Shown: positions 24,360-35,364, counted from the first letter of the stretch. The stretch is DNA of 64,000 nucleotides from Symbiodinium natans (GCA_905221605.1 CAJNDS010002753.1:182001-246000); one strand, 5' to 3'. Notes: generated from the sequence alone by a model not told the origin. Made by a program: numbers and translations.

Positions 24360-24443
24360 TCTCCTGAGTCTCGTTCGGGGGAGGAGTCTCTGCTCTTGCT
24401 TTGGAAGCCTTTCCTGATGCCTGGCCGCATGATTGCCTTGTAG
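24360..24443 (+). CDS. Candidate exon
   Basis: Reads SPESRSGEESLLLLWKPFLM, PGRMIAL and then TAG; no telomere-like text inside although arrays flank both sides. Could be a terminal exon or end at a hidden donor. Confidence 0.3.
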   Translation, partial: SPESRSGEESLLLLWKPFLMPGRMIAL

Positions 24444-24779
24444 GGTTTGCAGGGTTTAGGATATACCCAAAGGCTCCAATGTCGTTCCTTTTTGGGTTTG
24501 TTATATAGGGGACTCTAGTATACTACCCCAAAAAAGGTACTTCACAGAGTGTTTGGGTAGAGTTTAGGGGTTAGGGTTTTGGGACCCCAGGAACCCTAAA
24601 CCCCCTGCTTCCTTTTGGCCCCTTTTTTTGAACGCGAACACAGCGAAGCTGTACTGCTTAGGGGACTAGGATCTACGACACTTACAGGAACACATAGCTC
24701 CTACTCCGTATATCCATACAAGGTTTTTTTGGGGGGCGCAGGGGGGGGGGGGCGCAGCTCAGCCTGAAATCAATTATTG

Positions 24780-24989
24780 AGGCGCAAGGTTCAGGAGCTC
24801 TTGAGTTTTTCGCGTCCCATGTTGCACACTCACGTGTCGCGGCCTGGGGTGTGCGGCTGTGATGCCTCGACACAAAGGCCGAGACCTTGCAACTCAGAAC
24901 CCCGATCCATCCCAAGCTACAGGTCTGTGGTGCTGCAGTTGTGGAGGACAACTTCGCGAAGCCTTGCACGTAGGAGGCTGATGGCATGA
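24780..24989 (+). CDS. Candidate terminal exon, strand uncertain
   Basis: The plus frame ends YRSVVLQLWRTTSRSLARRR, LMA, stop; an acceptor-like GGTTCAG lies at about 24793. The minus frame (24682-24987) is also open. The plus strand is favoured only because neighbours are plus and because of the L-x-x-W helical style. Confidence 0.3.
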   Translation, partial: RRKVQELLSFSRPMLHTHVSRPGVCGCDASTQRPRPCNSEPRSIPSYRSVVLQLWRTTSRSLARRRLMA

Positions 24990-25139
24990 CATGTTCGAGA
25001 GGGGGGACCGGGGGGGGGGGGGGGGAAGGGACGGCGGCCTGCTGTGAAATCGTGACTACATGCTGCTAGTGGCAAGTGGCAGAAACTCCCCCCAACGCCT
25101 GGCCTCTCAACTCCATCTTATGAGATCCTGATGTCGCAG

Positions 25140-25202
25140 GTTTTCCGGTCCTCGCGGATTGCAGCAGGATCCATTGCTGCATTGCTTCGTCGCTGTGGTT
25201 GA
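25140..25202 (+). CDS. Candidate terminal exon
   Basis: Acceptor GATGTCGCAG; reads VFRSSRIAAGSIAALLRRCG then TGA. Short but free of repeats and with a good acceptor. Confidence 0.35.
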   Translation, partial: VFRSSRIAAGSIAALLRRCG

Positions 25203-25328
25203 AGGTTTAACAGCTTCAGCGTTCACGGCTCACAGCATGCTTCTGCTGCGGTGTAAGCGACTTAGGGGCAACAAACCAATATGGAGGGGATGCCGAAATT
25301 GAGGGGTCTCTTTTCGAGAAAGTGAGGA

Positions 25329-25334
25329 CTTTTT

Positions 25335-25365
<31 letters not shown>

Positions 25366-25416
25366 GGGCAGAAAGTGAGGATTTTTTTTTTTTTTTTTTG
25401 GGGGGGGGGGGGGGGG
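25329..25416. repeat. Two tandem T(n)G(n) homopolymer blocks
   Basis: TTTTTTTTTTTTTT followed by about 24 G, then CAGAAAGTGAGGA, then T(n)G(n) again. Similar T-to-G junction tracts occur at 41196-41235 and 50929-50972 and, inverted, at 48457-48484. Confidence 0.9.
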
Positions 25417-25982
25417 CAGATTCTAAAATTATGTCTGCTTTGCGAGATGAAGGGGGGCCGGCGCAAACCCTAGACTCTGCAGGGTTTAATTCAGGGTTTC
25501 GGTCGGTGCTCAGGGTTACACGCCCATGCCCATGTTTGGGCGTAAAGTTCTAAGGGGTTTAAGGTTTTGGGTCTAGCCAAACCTAAACCCTGTATGGTGT
25601 AGGGTTTAAGGTTTAGGGTTTAGGGTCTACTAGTCGAGGAGCCTCCTGGTGGAGGTTGGTGGACACACACACACACACACACCCGCGGCAGACAACAAAT
25701 ACCAGCTTGAACCCTAAACCCTAAACCCTAAACCCTAAACCCTACAGGGTGTATAGATCAATACCAGAAATACGAGTATTCAGGAAGACTCGACAGGGGT
25801 AGGTTAGAACATGTTTTCAATGTGTAATTGCCCTTTGTCCCCTAGAGAGTCCCTAGGAAGCCATGACAAGCCATAACAGAATAGTTTCATAGGGCCCCCA
25901 AACCTGCCCAGCAGAGTTGAACGTATTGCAATCATAGAAACGAGCGCCATGCCAAGCCCTACACGGGTCCATGGCCGGTTTG

Positions 25983-26078
25983 GGTTTAGGATTTAGGATT
26001 TAGGATTTAGGATTTAGGATTTAGGGTTTAGGGTTTAGGGTTTAGGGTTTAGGGTTTAGGGTTTAGGGTTTAGGGTTC
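25983..26078. repeat. TTTAGGG array starting with TTTAGGA variant block
   Basis: Five TTTAGGA units in a row followed by about eight TTTAGGG units, an example of a variant amplified as a block. Confidence 0.95.
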
Positions 26079-26096
26079 TGGAAGAGCCCAGCCCCT

Positions 26097-26245
26097 GCTT
26101 GGAGGTTCATGGTACTTATTAAGCAAGTATAACTGTACTTATGACCCACCTAAATGCCCCTGAAGTGCCCTAACAAGGTTATAATTGGGTTATAAGTGCT
26201 GTTATAGTTGGGTTATGAAGTACCATGTCATGAAACCTCCAAGTA
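26097..26245. mobile_element. Small inverted-repeat element, family A
   Basis: CTTGGAGGTTCATGGTACTT at the left; AGTACCATGTCATGAAACCT then CCAAGTA at the right. Confidence 0.85.
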
Positions 26246-26303
26246 AACCACCCTCAACCCTCAACCCAATTCCCCCCTCGTTTTGGGTTTAGAGGTTTCG
26301 GGT

Positions 26304-26403
26304 TGGGACGTTCCCCCTCATACTAGCAGTCCTCAATAGGGATTCTAATCGGGGGTGCTATGATCCCTATCAAGGACTGTTAGTATAAGGGGGAACATCC
26401 CAA
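26304..26403. mobile_element. Small inverted-repeat element, family B
   Basis: GGGACGTTCCCCCTCATACT then AGCAGTCC at the left; GGACTGTTAGTATAAGGGGG then AACATCCC at the right, inverted. Confidence 0.85.
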
Positions 26404-26839
26404 GTTTTTGGGTGTGGTCGCGACGGCCCATGCTTAGAGGCTTGGGGCTTAAGGTTTGGGTTCGAGGGTTTGAGGGTTCAGGGTTTAGGGTTTAGGGTAT
26501 AGGATGAAACTCGCAAAGACAGTAGACAGCAGCTTCCTGACATATTCCAGGATGGCGCTAGCCGGGTGGAAGGAGTCTTCGGCCGCAGTCTATTCATAGG
26601 GTTCTTGGGTCTAGGTAGGGCGGAGGGTGGGGGGCCCTCCTTGCAGGTATATAACCCCAAGCTTCGTGGCTCTTGTTTTCTTGATTAAAGCTGCGAGGTT
26701 CCCACAAAACCCCAAATGAAACGAACCTTAAACCCCAGCCCCAAGCCCTTGTTTGTCGAGACTCAGAGAACCCACGAAGTAACAAAGGGGTTCTTTTGGC
26801 AAGTTCGATCTAGGCAAAAATAGCCGGGTGGCCGCCCAG

Positions 26840-26946
26840 GACGTCAAAAGCTTGTGAACAGCCTGCTGCACCAGATTGATCGTGCCCTCCTGGCCACGGC
26901 CCCAGGGGGTGGACTCCTGGACTGGAGCTTCGTGCTTCCTTCTTGA
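26840..26946 (+). CDS. Candidate terminal exon
   Basis: Acceptor GGCCGCCCAG, phase with two leading bases; reads RQKLVNSLLHQIDRALLATA, PGGGLLDWSFVLPS then TGA. Both minus frames are open too, but this frame is rich in regular hydrophobic spacing. No family recognised. Confidence 0.4.
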
Positions 26947-27034
26947 TACATGAGCACAACCAGCTGCTGGCCATGTTTCCTTGAAGCCAAAACGTCCTCA
27001 CTCCACACTTGTAGATTGCAAAGTAGTGGGTGGG

Positions 27035-27150
27035 AGGGGCGGGGAGGGGCGGGGGGGGGCGGCGGGGGGGGTGGGGGGGGCGGGGGGGGGGGGGGGCGGG
27101 GGGGGGCGGGGGCGGGGGGCGGCGGGGGGGCGGGGGGGGGGGGGGGGGCG
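27035..27150. repeat. Poly-G/GGGGCGG tract
   Basis: About 115 bases made almost only of G runs with single C or T breaks. All Pro/Gly/Ala frames across it are artefacts. Strong G-quadruplex potential on the plus strand. Confidence 0.95.
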
Positions 27151-27464
27151 CAAAGGTGAGGTGGCCAAATGATTGTCTGTGAGTCGCCGCAGGCATTCCC
27201 TTCCTTCACACATGACTCCAAGGGTTTGGTAATCCAGTGGGGACCTTTGTCCGTTTTTTGAGGTTCAAGGCTATAAAGTAACCAACCCAAGAAAGGGTGC
27301 CCTTCTGAAGATATTGTAACTACAAGAGTCCAACGGGTCGCCATCATACTAGGGTTGAGCTCCCAGAGGATGCCATGGGTCTGGAATGACTGTACATACT
27401 AGAACTTGTTGTATTAGGGCTTAGGGCTTAGGGCTTAGGGTTTAGGGTTTAGGCTTTAGGGGTT

Positions 27465-27547
27465 TCTTATTGGGGTCTCTTTTCGTAAGGGAATCCTACT
27501 GTTTGGAGGTCTATATTAGGGGTTCCCTATTTTCGCAAACCACCATA
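27465..27547. mobile_element. Small inverted-repeat element, family C (left end lost)
   Basis: Carries CTTATTGGGGTC, GGAATCCTACT, GGGTTCCCTATTTTCG and CAAACCACCATAT; compare the full copies at 11363-11471 and 28737-28846. Confidence 0.65.
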
Positions 27548-27822
27548 TTCATGTTACACATGTGATCTTGATCCTCCAATTGAATAACTTTAGCTTGTGT
27601 GCACTCTACATGATGGCGCCATTACATACACAATACACTGTTGCTTTGATAGATACGACCATTGTGTCACTTGAATTCCCAAAGACATGGGACACGATCC
27701 CAAAACCCTCAACCGAACTCCTGCACACTAAGCCCTACAAACCCTCTTGGATGCTTTCTCCTCCCGGGGAATGGCAAGCCACAGCTCATTCAAGGGCATC
27801 TACGGAATCTAGAGCCCTATGT

Positions 27823-27907
27823 TGGGATGTTCCCCCTTATACTAGCAGTCCTTATTAGGGATTAGAATAAGGGGTACTATAATCCCTAGTAAGGACTGCT
27901 TGCATTA
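27823..27907. mobile_element. Small inverted-repeat element, family B
   Basis: GGGATGTTCCCCCTTATACT then AGCAGTCCTTA at the left, TAAGGACTGCT at the right; the right end is truncated. Confidence 0.75.
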
Positions 27908-28047
27908 GTTGCAAGGACTATGACTTTCTTGGGGCCCATTGAGCCTTTGAACCCTGCAGCAGGAATACTCGACGTCAGACCGCCAATTTCAGCTTCCTTC
28001 TTGGAGCATGTAGAAGGGTTCAGGGTTTAGGGTAGCAAGAGAAGTAG

Positions 28048-28120
28048 GTGCTTTTCAAAAAGGACACTGAAAATTCGCTGTCTCGGCAAGACCCTAAACT
28101 GCTGAAAGCAACGCTCGCAG
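28048..28120 (+). CDS. Candidate exon
   Basis: Acceptor GAAGTAG, GT donor after CTCGCAG. Reads VLFKKDTENSLSRQDPKLLK, ATLA plus one base. Hydrophilic, no repeats; a poly-G tract (28169-28260) follows in the presumed intron. Confidence 0.45.
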
Positions 28121-28736
28121 GTCGTGGTGGTGTGTGCATGGAAGCTGCAGGTCTCTCTCTTTGGGTGGGGGGTGGTGGGGGGGGGGGGGTGGGGGAAGGG
28201 GGGGGGGGGGGGGGGGTGGGAAGTGGGGGGGGGGGGGGGGGTTTGGGGGGGGGGGGGGTGGTTTGGTAACCCTACAGTCCCAAACCCCCATAACCCCCAA
28301 CCCCTATTTTCGGGTCTGAGGGTTCAGAGGATTAGGCGTGAGAAAAAATTTGAAAAACCCAGGTCACATGAGCTTGCGCTGGAAGTCGAACATGCAGCCG
28401 TACAAATGCTTGTGAGACGTGTTTTTTTGTTTCAAGTAGAAAGGGTCTTCGGGGGTAGGTTTGAACATACTTTGAGAAGTTTCATTGCCCTTAGCCCCCT
28501 ATACAATCCTTACAAGGCCCCCCTACCACAGTGGGTCGGATGTTGCAATGGAGCCTTTTTGGGCTCGGTGCCCTTAGCCGTTTTTTTTCCAGAGCCTTTT
28601 TATCCCATAGCAAGACCCAGTAGGCAAGAATGGGTAGCTGTTTGCTTCCTAGGTGGGCTGGGAGCCCGAGATTGGCAGCTTCCGGCTCATTTTCACCGAT
28701 ATGGGGATTAGGGTTTAGGGTTTAGGGTTTAGGGTT

Positions 28737-28846
28737 TATGGGGGTTTACGATAGGGGTACCTTATTGGTGTCTTGATTAGAAGGGAATCCTACTACGATT
28801 TGGGGGTCTATTCTAGGAGTCCCTGATCTTCGTAAACCCCCATATG
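28737..28846. mobile_element. Small inverted-repeat element, family C
   Basis: TATGGGGGTTTACGATAGGG at the left and ATCTTCGTAAACCCCCATAT at the right, inverted. Internal GGAATCCTACTAC and GGGGGTCTATTCTAGG are shared with the copies at 11363-11471 and 35617-35720. Confidence 0.85.
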
Positions 28847-28860
28847 TCCCTGTCCAGCAG

Positions 28861-29091
28861 GCAGAGTCTCGTCAAGGTGGCTTTCCTATGCAAACGCCGT
28901 CCACACCGTGTTCGCGCCTCAGTCCCGTGAAGCACTACACCGTAAACTATTTTTTGGAATCCAAGCTTTCTGGTTCGGCACCCCCCACCCCATCCCAACC
29001 TCCCCCACACAAAAGAATTACAAAGTCATTGAAAGATCTCCCATGCCAGGCCCGTGAAAGTGTCTCAACCACACCCGCCAATCGCGGGTAA
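28861..29091 (+). CDS. Candidate terminal exon, Pro/Ser-rich
   Basis: Acceptor TGTCCAGCAG directly after a family C element; 77 codons in one frame to TAA: AESRQGGFPMQTPSTPCSRL, SPVKHYTVNYFLESKLSGSA and then a Pro-rich and Lys-rich tail (KRITKSLKDLPCQARESVST). A stop-free, repeat-free frame of this length is unusual here. An upstream candidate is the plus frame at 28334-28500 (KFEKPRSHELALEVEHAAVQ). Confidence 0.45.
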   Translation, partial: AESRQGGFPMQTPSTPCSRLSPVKHYTVNYFLESKLSGSAPPTPSQPPPHKRITKSLKDLPCQARESVSTTPANRG

Positions 29092-30330
29092 AGAGGTGTT
29101 CCGGCATTCCCTCAAGAAGGGACATTGGAGTCTCTGGTACCTCAAATAACTTCCTGCCTTTGGGATGCTAGGAACCCTCGGAGGGATTTTGAAAGCATGA
29201 GGCACTTCTCTTTTGGCCTAAACCCTAAACTCTAAACCCTAAACCCCAAACCCCAAACCCTAACCCCATGGATTTTTCCAATTATCTGTCCCAGTGTGCG
29301 TGCGTGAGGTTCTAAAGATCGGCAGCCACATTGTTATCTCAAGAGCTGCCGATATTGCTTTGTCTTATGTAGCTTAACTCCCCCCTATGTATATACACCC
29401 TTTGAGGGGTTCTTGTATAGGCTGCCTAATTCTCTCATTCCCTACGAAGAGACAGTCAGCTTGGATCGGAAGTTTAAAGTTTGGGCTTGTCAGCTTATAC
29501 TTTCTCAGTCAGCACAAAGGACCCCGAATTTTAGGAAGCCTGCCCTAAATCGCAATTTGCTACCCGGAGGTCCTTATGATTTGAGGGTTCTGGGGTAAAT
29601 CCGACAGCTTCGGCACTGTTGGGGTTGAGGGTTCGAGGTGCCCAGAGAGCCCAAAAGGCAGATAGCTTAAGCCCTGTATAGGGATTCCTTATGCAAGGTA
29701 TATTCCATGGCTTCTAGTACTTCCTTAGGAGGTCTTGCGCTGCTCTCTGGGGTCCATCTGCAAGCTGAAGGGTCTTAGTCCATCCACCTGCTGCATCTCG
29801 CAGCCAGGTTTCTGACGCCTACGGCCGCGACTGCGAGCGAGCTGGGATGGTGCAAAAAGAATCCAAAGCCCTGCCTGGTGAAACCTCTGTAATTCGTCTA
29901 GCCTGTACACCAGTGGGGTTCAGGGTTCAGGGTTCAGGGTTTAGGGTTTAGGGTTTAGGGTTTAGGGTTTAGGGTTTAGGGTTTAGGGTTTAGCCTTCTT
30001 GCTGAAGATGCAAGGGTTACGCAAGATAAGCCCACGGCCAAGGGTAGGGCCGGTCGGATGCCCCCAATCGAGCATGGCCGTAGTACCCTTCTTCCTCTTC
30101 TGGCGGGTTTTGCTTCTAGACTCTTCTAGACAACAATTCCAAGGTTGCTGGGCAATCTATCTATACATGAGTGCTACCCTAAACCCTAAACCCGAAACCC
30201 CAAACCCCAAACCCCAAACCCCAAACCCCAAACCCCAAACCCCAAACCCCAAACCCCAAACCCCAAACCCCAAACCCTAAACCCTAAACCCTAAACCCTA
30301 AACCCTAAGCCTCCTTGAGGTAGCAAAATC
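29092..30330. other. Mostly repeats and weak ORFs
   Basis: CCCTAAA/CCCCAAA array at 29218-29265, TTTAGGG array at 29919-29993, and a CCCTAAA array with a central block of about 13 perfect CCCCAAA units at 30175-30309. Frames at 29413-29598 (plus) and 29725-29910 (minus) are open but show no splice context or recognised motif. Confidence 0.5.
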
Positions 30331-30339
30331 CTGATACAG

Positions 30340-30380
30340 CCTTCCGGATTGGCCATGAGTGATCTCAGGAAGCCGGACCG
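30340..30380 (+). CDS. Candidate first exon with canonical GTGAGT donor
   Basis: After GATACAG the sequence has an ATG at 30355 reading MSDLRKPD, then CG|GTGAGT. The canonical donor and hydrophilic peptide make it a possible first coding exon. Confidence 0.3.
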
Positions 30381-30832
30381 GTGAGTTGAGGCTTAAGAAC
30401 CTCCACATCTTTTTCCCTTGGGCTTCGGGTTTAGGGTTTAGGGTTTAGGGTTTAGGGTCTAGGGTCTAGGGTTGAGCGTTTAGCTGGGGTTCAGGGTCTT
30501 GCGTTTACATCACTCGTGCTTTATGGTTCAAGAAGGGAGGAGGCTGCATCTGGAGCCTCCAGCACTTCCTTGCCTTAAACCCTGAGCTTCAAAAGGCCCT
30601 GAGCCCTAAACCCTAAACCCAAACCCCTAACCCCTAACCCTAAACCCAAACGCCCTGAACCCTAAGCCCTAAGCCCTAAGCCCAAAGCCCTAAGCCCTAA
30701 GCAAGTTCAGGGTTTAGGCTTTAGGGCTTAGACCCTGGACCGAGCCACGTGACAAAGAAGCCCCTAAGCCCTAAGCTCCATTCCAAAGCACGAGCCTTAA
30801 AACCCTAAGCGTACACCCTTACCTCTTCCTAG

Positions 30833-30935
30833 GGCCTAAGCCCTTAAACCCTTAAGCCCTTAAGCCCTTAAGCCCTTAAGCCCTTAAGCTCTGAAACCCT
30901 TAAACCCTTAGGCCCTTAAGCCCTTAGAGCCCTTA
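30833..30935. repeat. Variant array of CCCTTAAG units
   Basis: About ten near-perfect CCCTTAAG octamers (one base longer than the telomere unit). Confidence 0.93.
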
Positions 30936-30968
30936 AGCCGCAACAGCACAAAAAAGCACCGAGCCAAC

Positions 30969-31013
30969 ATGGAGTGCCATGACCTCCCGCCTTCCAAACG
31001 CCGTCGGGTGGAG
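30969..31013 (+). CDS. Candidate first exon with basic nuclear-signal-like motif
   Basis: ATG in context CCAACATGG; reads MECHDLPPSKRRRVE, ending at a GC donor (GAG|GCCAGC). KRRRVE resembles a nuclear localisation motif. A poly-G tract (31078-31168) follows. Confidence 0.4.
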
Positions 31014-31137
31014 GCCAGCATTTTGGGTTTTTGTTTAGGGTTCAGGGTTAAGGCGTTAAGGGTTTCAGGTTTAGGAGGGGTGAGGGGGGGGAGGGGGAGG
31101 GAGGGGGGGGAGGGGGGGGAGGGGGGGGGGGGGGAGG

Positions 31138-31168
<31 letters not shown>

Positions 31169-31333
31169 ATGGGCTGGTGTTTGGGGATTCACGTGTATTA
31201 CACTTAAAAGGTGCTACACAGGAGCCTTTAGGCAAACCCTGAACCCTCAATGTATCAACCAATCGCAGCTGGATGTGACTGGCTTATGAGCCCCAAAGCC
31301 TCACCCGAGAATGCCCAGCAGAACCATGGGGGT

Positions 31334-31432
31334 TTATTAGGGTTTAGGGTTTAGGGTTTAGGGTTTAGGGTTTAGGGTTTAGGGTTTAGGGTTTAGGGTT
31401 TAGGGTTTAGGGTTTAGGGTTAGGGTTTAAAC
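31334..31432. repeat. TTTAGGG array
   Basis: About 13 perfect units. Confidence 0.97.
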
Positions 31433-31789
31433 AGCGATCCGGTTTGCTTGGGCGTAAGCGCTCAGAGGACATTAGACCCTAAAGCACTGAAGCGTTAAAT
31501 CCTTTGCCAGCCGCGAGCTCCTAATGGTCCTAATCTTAATTCCGTTTGCCTCAAACCTCTTAGGTTTTAACTGTATAACGGCAAATATAGTCGTAGAGAA
31601 ATGGGAATATACAAAGTATATAGTTACTAGTCACACATAGTATTGCGTATTGACCTGCAGTATTTAGTTGCAAGTACTTCTTCATCACTAGGTCTAAGCC
31701 AAGAAAGCTGAAGTTCAATCGAGTCCCTGGTACAGGTTTTCGGGTTTAGGGTGAGAGGGTTTAGGGTTTAGGGTTTAGGGGTTGATTTC

Positions 31790-31925
31790 GGCTTCCTGTG
31801 GTAGAAACCGGCAGGCTGCCATCGTCTCAGAGATGTCCATCAAAGAGTCCACCGCGGCAGTCATCCGCTCCTTCCCTAGCACGTCTGAGCCTCATGGTTC
31901 AGGCTTGCCCGTATGTGAGCCCGAA
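31790..31925 (+). CDS. Candidate exon
   Basis: Reads ISASCGRNRQAAIVSEMSIK, ESTAAVIRSFPSTSEPHGSG, LPVCEPE and then runs into CCCTAAA-type repeat. Boundaries uncertain. It could belong with the exons at 30969 and 33309. Confidence 0.35.
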
Positions 31926-32403
31926 CCCATAAACCGTAAAACCCTACACCCTAAAACCCTATAACCCTATAACCCTAAAACCCTAAAACCCTAAACCCTA
32001 AACCCTAGACCCTGTCACGACGTCCTTTTCGCAGTCACTTTCGTAAGGGTAAAGCCGGAATGAGAACCATCATTGTGTGATGCATAGACATATCGTGGCC
32101 AGTGGCAAGAGGCGCAGATGAAGATGGTCTGTCGCAGCTCTCACCGCTAATTACCCAAGGGTTGTTCTAATTGGGTGTTTTTCGTGGGGAACCTTTTTTA
32201 AAGAACTTCTTTTGCGTGTATCTGTAAGCCCTGAACTTTCTATCCCCAAACCCCAAACCCTAAACCCTCAACCCTCAACCCTAAACCTAAACCCTAAACC
32301 CTTCGCCCACCTCCTTCACTGGCAAGGTGGCCGCTGATGACAGTAGCGCGCTTAGCGCACGAGGCCGCGCCGGGGGGGGTGTCCCCCTCATTGTCACTAT
32401 TCC

Positions 32404-32537
32404 TACAAGGAGGCCCCCCCCCCTAGTTATAAGTAGAGTCATAAGGACCATAAATTAGGTGATAAGGATCCTAAATTATGTCATAAATCCCTTAACTCTA
32501 GTTACCAGTAGTAGAGTAAGGGGGCCCCTCCTTGTAG
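32404..32537. mobile_element. Small inverted-repeat element, family E (full)
   Basis: TACAAGGAGGCCCCCCCCCT at the left, AGTAAGGGGGCCCCTCCTTG then TA at the right, inverted. The interior carries four imperfect TTATAAG-type blocks. Confidence 0.8.
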
Positions 32538-33146
32538 GCCCCGGAGTAGGCCCGTATTTCCTTTTTTAGGGCTGGGGTTCCCTTATTCTAATGTACTCCT
32601 GCGTCTAGATTCGAGTTCTTCGTATTCTCGTACTATAGGCTTAAGAGGACTAGTAGGAGACTTTGCCCTCCCCCCCCCCCCCCAGATCTGACACCCTAAA
32701 CCACTGACATCGCCAACGCTGCAGGGACGAAACGCCTAAGGTGAAGGAACCATCTAAACCCACTCAAGCCCCGGACCCCAAAAGCCTTCATAGGGTTTAG
32801 GGTTTCGGGCTCTTACCCTAAACCCTAAACCCTCTGTTGTGCCGTTTTGGTAGGTGGGAGGTTGTCATTTGGCTTCTTGAGTCTCTGTTCTCTTGGAGTC
32901 CCCCCGACGCAGATCCTGATTCGCTACCCCGGGTTTGGAGGTTTTTAGAGTTGAGGGTTTAGGTAGGGTTTAGGGTTTAGCGCCTGAAGATAGGCAGAAA
33001 CAAGGCAAGCTTGATCAAAGCTCCGCCCTACTGAGACTGAAACTTGAAATCTGGCTGCGAGATTACCCTAAACGACCAGGTTTCAGGCATAGTCCAGAAT
33101 AGAGGGCCCTACAGGACCCATCAGTTAGGTCAACCCCCAAAGGGTT

Positions 33147-33285
33147 TCGGGTTTAGGGTTAGGGTTTTAGGGTTTAGGGTTTAGGGTTTAGGGTTTAGGG
33201 TTTAGGGTTTAGGGTTTAGGGTTTAGAGTTTAGGGTTTAGGGTTCAGGGTTTAGGGTTTAGGGTTTAGGGTTTAGGGTCAGTTCG
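33147..33285. repeat. TTTAGGG array
   Basis: About 19 units with a few TTTAGAG and TTCAGGG variants. Confidence 0.96.
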
Positions 33286-33308
33286 GGTTTAGGGCCCTTT
33301 GGGTGCAG

Positions 33309-33383
33309 GCGCAGGCGCTTCGCACACTGCCGTCCCGCGGGCTGCGCATCGCAGTGGTCCCAGAAGAACTGCGCGCAGCCTGA
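33309..33383 (+). CDS. Candidate terminal exon
   Basis: Acceptor TTGGGTGCAG, 24 codons then TGA: AQALRTLPSRGLRIAVVPEE, LRAA. The GC-rich block stands out from AT-rich flanks and follows a TTTAGGG array. Probably the 3' end of the gene with exons near 31 kb. Confidence 0.5.
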   Translation, partial: AQALRTLPSRGLRIAVVPEELRAA

Positions 33384-33564
33384 CTGCTTTATCTAGGTTT
33401 TGGAGTACTACACTTTAATACTTTTCTTGGTTCTGGGCTCCTATAATAGCTACTTATACCTTAAAAGTTTATACTTTTTTCCAGGGTCTACTCCAAAGCT
33501 GAGTTATAACTGTACAGGGATAAGGGTTTAGGGTTTAGGGTCTGGGGTTTCGGGTTCAGGTTTT

Positions 33565-33702
33565 AGGAGGTTCATGGTACTTCTTAACCAATTCTCAATG
33601 TAATAACCCACTGATAAGCCCCTTAGGTGCCCGAATCTGGCTATTCGTACAGTTATAAGTACAGTCATAATGGGTCCATAAGTACCATGAATCTCCAAGT
33701 AA
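33565..33702. mobile_element. Small inverted-repeat element, family A
   Basis: AGGAGGTTCATGGTACTTCT at the left; AAGTACCATGAATCTCCAAG at the right. Confidence 0.8.
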
Positions 33703-33841
33703 GGGAAGTTGCAGGGTCCCGTCATGTGGTCCCTTATCTTGTTCTGACTGAGGGCTCTCCAATTCGCGGCCCATATTGAGGGACCATGTAGCTATTTGAA
33801 GATTGCAGTTGGCGTGTCAACTTTAAGCTTCAAACTCGAGG

Positions 33842-34040
33842 CTTTAGGGTTTAGGGTTTAGGGTTTAGGGTTTCGGGTTTCGGGTTTAGGTTTTTGTTTG
33901 GGTTTAGGCTTTAGGCTTTAGGCTTTAGGCTTTAGGCTTTAGGCTTTAGGGTTTAGGGTTTAGGGTTTAGGGTTTAGGGTTTAGGGTTTAGGGTTTAGGG
34001 TTCAGGGTTCAGGGTTCAGGGTTTAGGGTTTGGGGTGCAC
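33842..34040. repeat. TTTAGGG array with TTTAGGC block
   Basis: TTTAGGG units, then six TTTAGGC units in a row, then about ten TTTAGGG and three TTCAGGG units. Confidence 0.95.
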
Positions 34041-34339
34041 AAATCAGGGTCTTGCCTGTCCGGGAAGTTCCTGATGGAGCAACCCAAGCGGCTAACGATG
34101 TGAGCACATGAACCCTAATGAATTCTCAAAAAGTACATGCCCGAAATCCCAGAGCCAGGAATCCCCTCCCCCTAAGATTAAACCCCCCCCATATACTATC
34201 ATCTAACTAAAATGGGGGTAAGCGGGGGTGAATACTGAGGGGGAGGGGATCAGCGGTCGAGCTTGTACATTGCTGGCCGAGCCCTGGATGGGTGGGGGTG
34301 GGTGCTTGGGTAGGGGGGACCCTATATTTGGCATGCTGA

Positions 34340-34470
34340 AGTCTAAAGCCTTTTACATTGGTGCGGTTTGGGGCAGGTAAACTCGGTACGCCCTTGGGAC
34401 AGTTTACATTTTCCCTTATTTGGTTTGAGACAAGAGGATCATGTGCAGGAATATATTCAGAGGGTGTGAA
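34340..34470. repeat. Dispersed repeat related to 38155-38260
   Basis: Contains TTTACATTTTCCCTTATTTG, GTTTGAGACAAG and GGAATATATTC in the same order as TTTAATATTTCCCCCTATTC, GGTTCAAGATGTG and GGAATATCTTTCC near 38180-38230. Function unknown. Confidence 0.5.
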
Positions 34471-34768
34471 GGGCCATCCTTTAGGGGGTATAAGGAGGGG
34501 CGCCTAGAACGGACCCTAAATACAACCCCTTAGGTCCCTCATAAGGGGTCCGCTTGAGTTCCTTGAATCCTTGTAAAGCTTGGCATAGCCCCCCACCACA
34601 GGCAAGCGCGACTTTCCTGCACCCGCTGCCGAGCACTGGGTCGAACAGGCATACGGGCCCACACGAGGTCAGCGGCGTCACGATTGCATCTCGCCATGCA
34701 CAGGGCTGAGTTGAGGTTTAGGGTTTAGGGTTGAGGGTTTAGGGTTAGGGTTTCGGGGAGCTGCGCCT

Positions 34769-35190
34769 TTGGGCCTAATTCACCCCGACTTGACGCTTCA
34801 GCCTGCCAGGCTGTGGACGTTCATCACGCGTAGGCCGCAGACTTTCAAAGGCGTCCGCAACTGCCCACCCTGTGGGCACCAATGGGTCCTGCAAACTTGG
34901 GTACAGTGGAGGGCTGTGCTGGAAGAAAGAAACCATCTACTAAATGGAATCAAGGAAGAGCCCGATAAAGCTTTCGCTGCCGACCCCAAAAAGCCCCAAA
35001 GTTTCAGGGGTTGAGGCTTTCATGGTTTGGGCACCCCGAAACCTGCACCCCGCCTACCCGAAGCCAAGGCATTCGAGTGTCTGGAGTGCTATCCGCTGCG
35101 ACCCCCGCGGATTTGGCAGACAGACCTGTGACCTGGCTATTGAGAGTCGGGACGAGGGTCGCCTGACCCCACTTTTGCATGGTACAGGTC
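34769..35190 (+). CDS. Candidate coding region, exon structure unresolved
   Basis: The frame at about 34850-35010 reads TFKGVRNCPPCGHQWVLQTW, VQWRAVLEERNHLLNGIKEE. The block 35008-35176 is open in two frames (one with RSQGIRVSGVLSAATPADLA, one with WSAIRCDPRGFGRQTCDLAI). The second, with a GC donor after 35176, joins in phase to the exon at 35365. Probably the upstream part of the gene ending at 36316. Confidence 0.35.
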
Positions 35191-35233
35191 TAGGGTTTAC
35201 GGTTTCGGGTTGAGTATTGGATGTATTGGAGGG

Positions 35234-35336
35234 GGGATGTTCCCCCTTATACGAACAGTCCTTAGTAGGGACTAGAGTACCCCCCCCCCCCCCACAAGCC
35301 CTATTAAGGACTGTTCGTATAAGGGGGACATCCCAA
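35234..35336. mobile_element. Small inverted-repeat element, family B
   Basis: GGGATGTTCCCCCTTATACG then AACAGTCCTTA at the left; TAAGGACTGTTCGTATAAGG then GGGACATCCC at the right. A poly-C tract sits in the middle. Confidence 0.85.
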
Positions 35337-35364
35337 GTTTAGAGGTTTACCCCTGACTTGCCAG

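Noticed and set aside
27000-27347. Pro/Gly/Ala-rich frames up to 167 codons
   Set aside because: Made by a poly-G tract; only the short plus-strand patch 26840-26946 looks like real coding.
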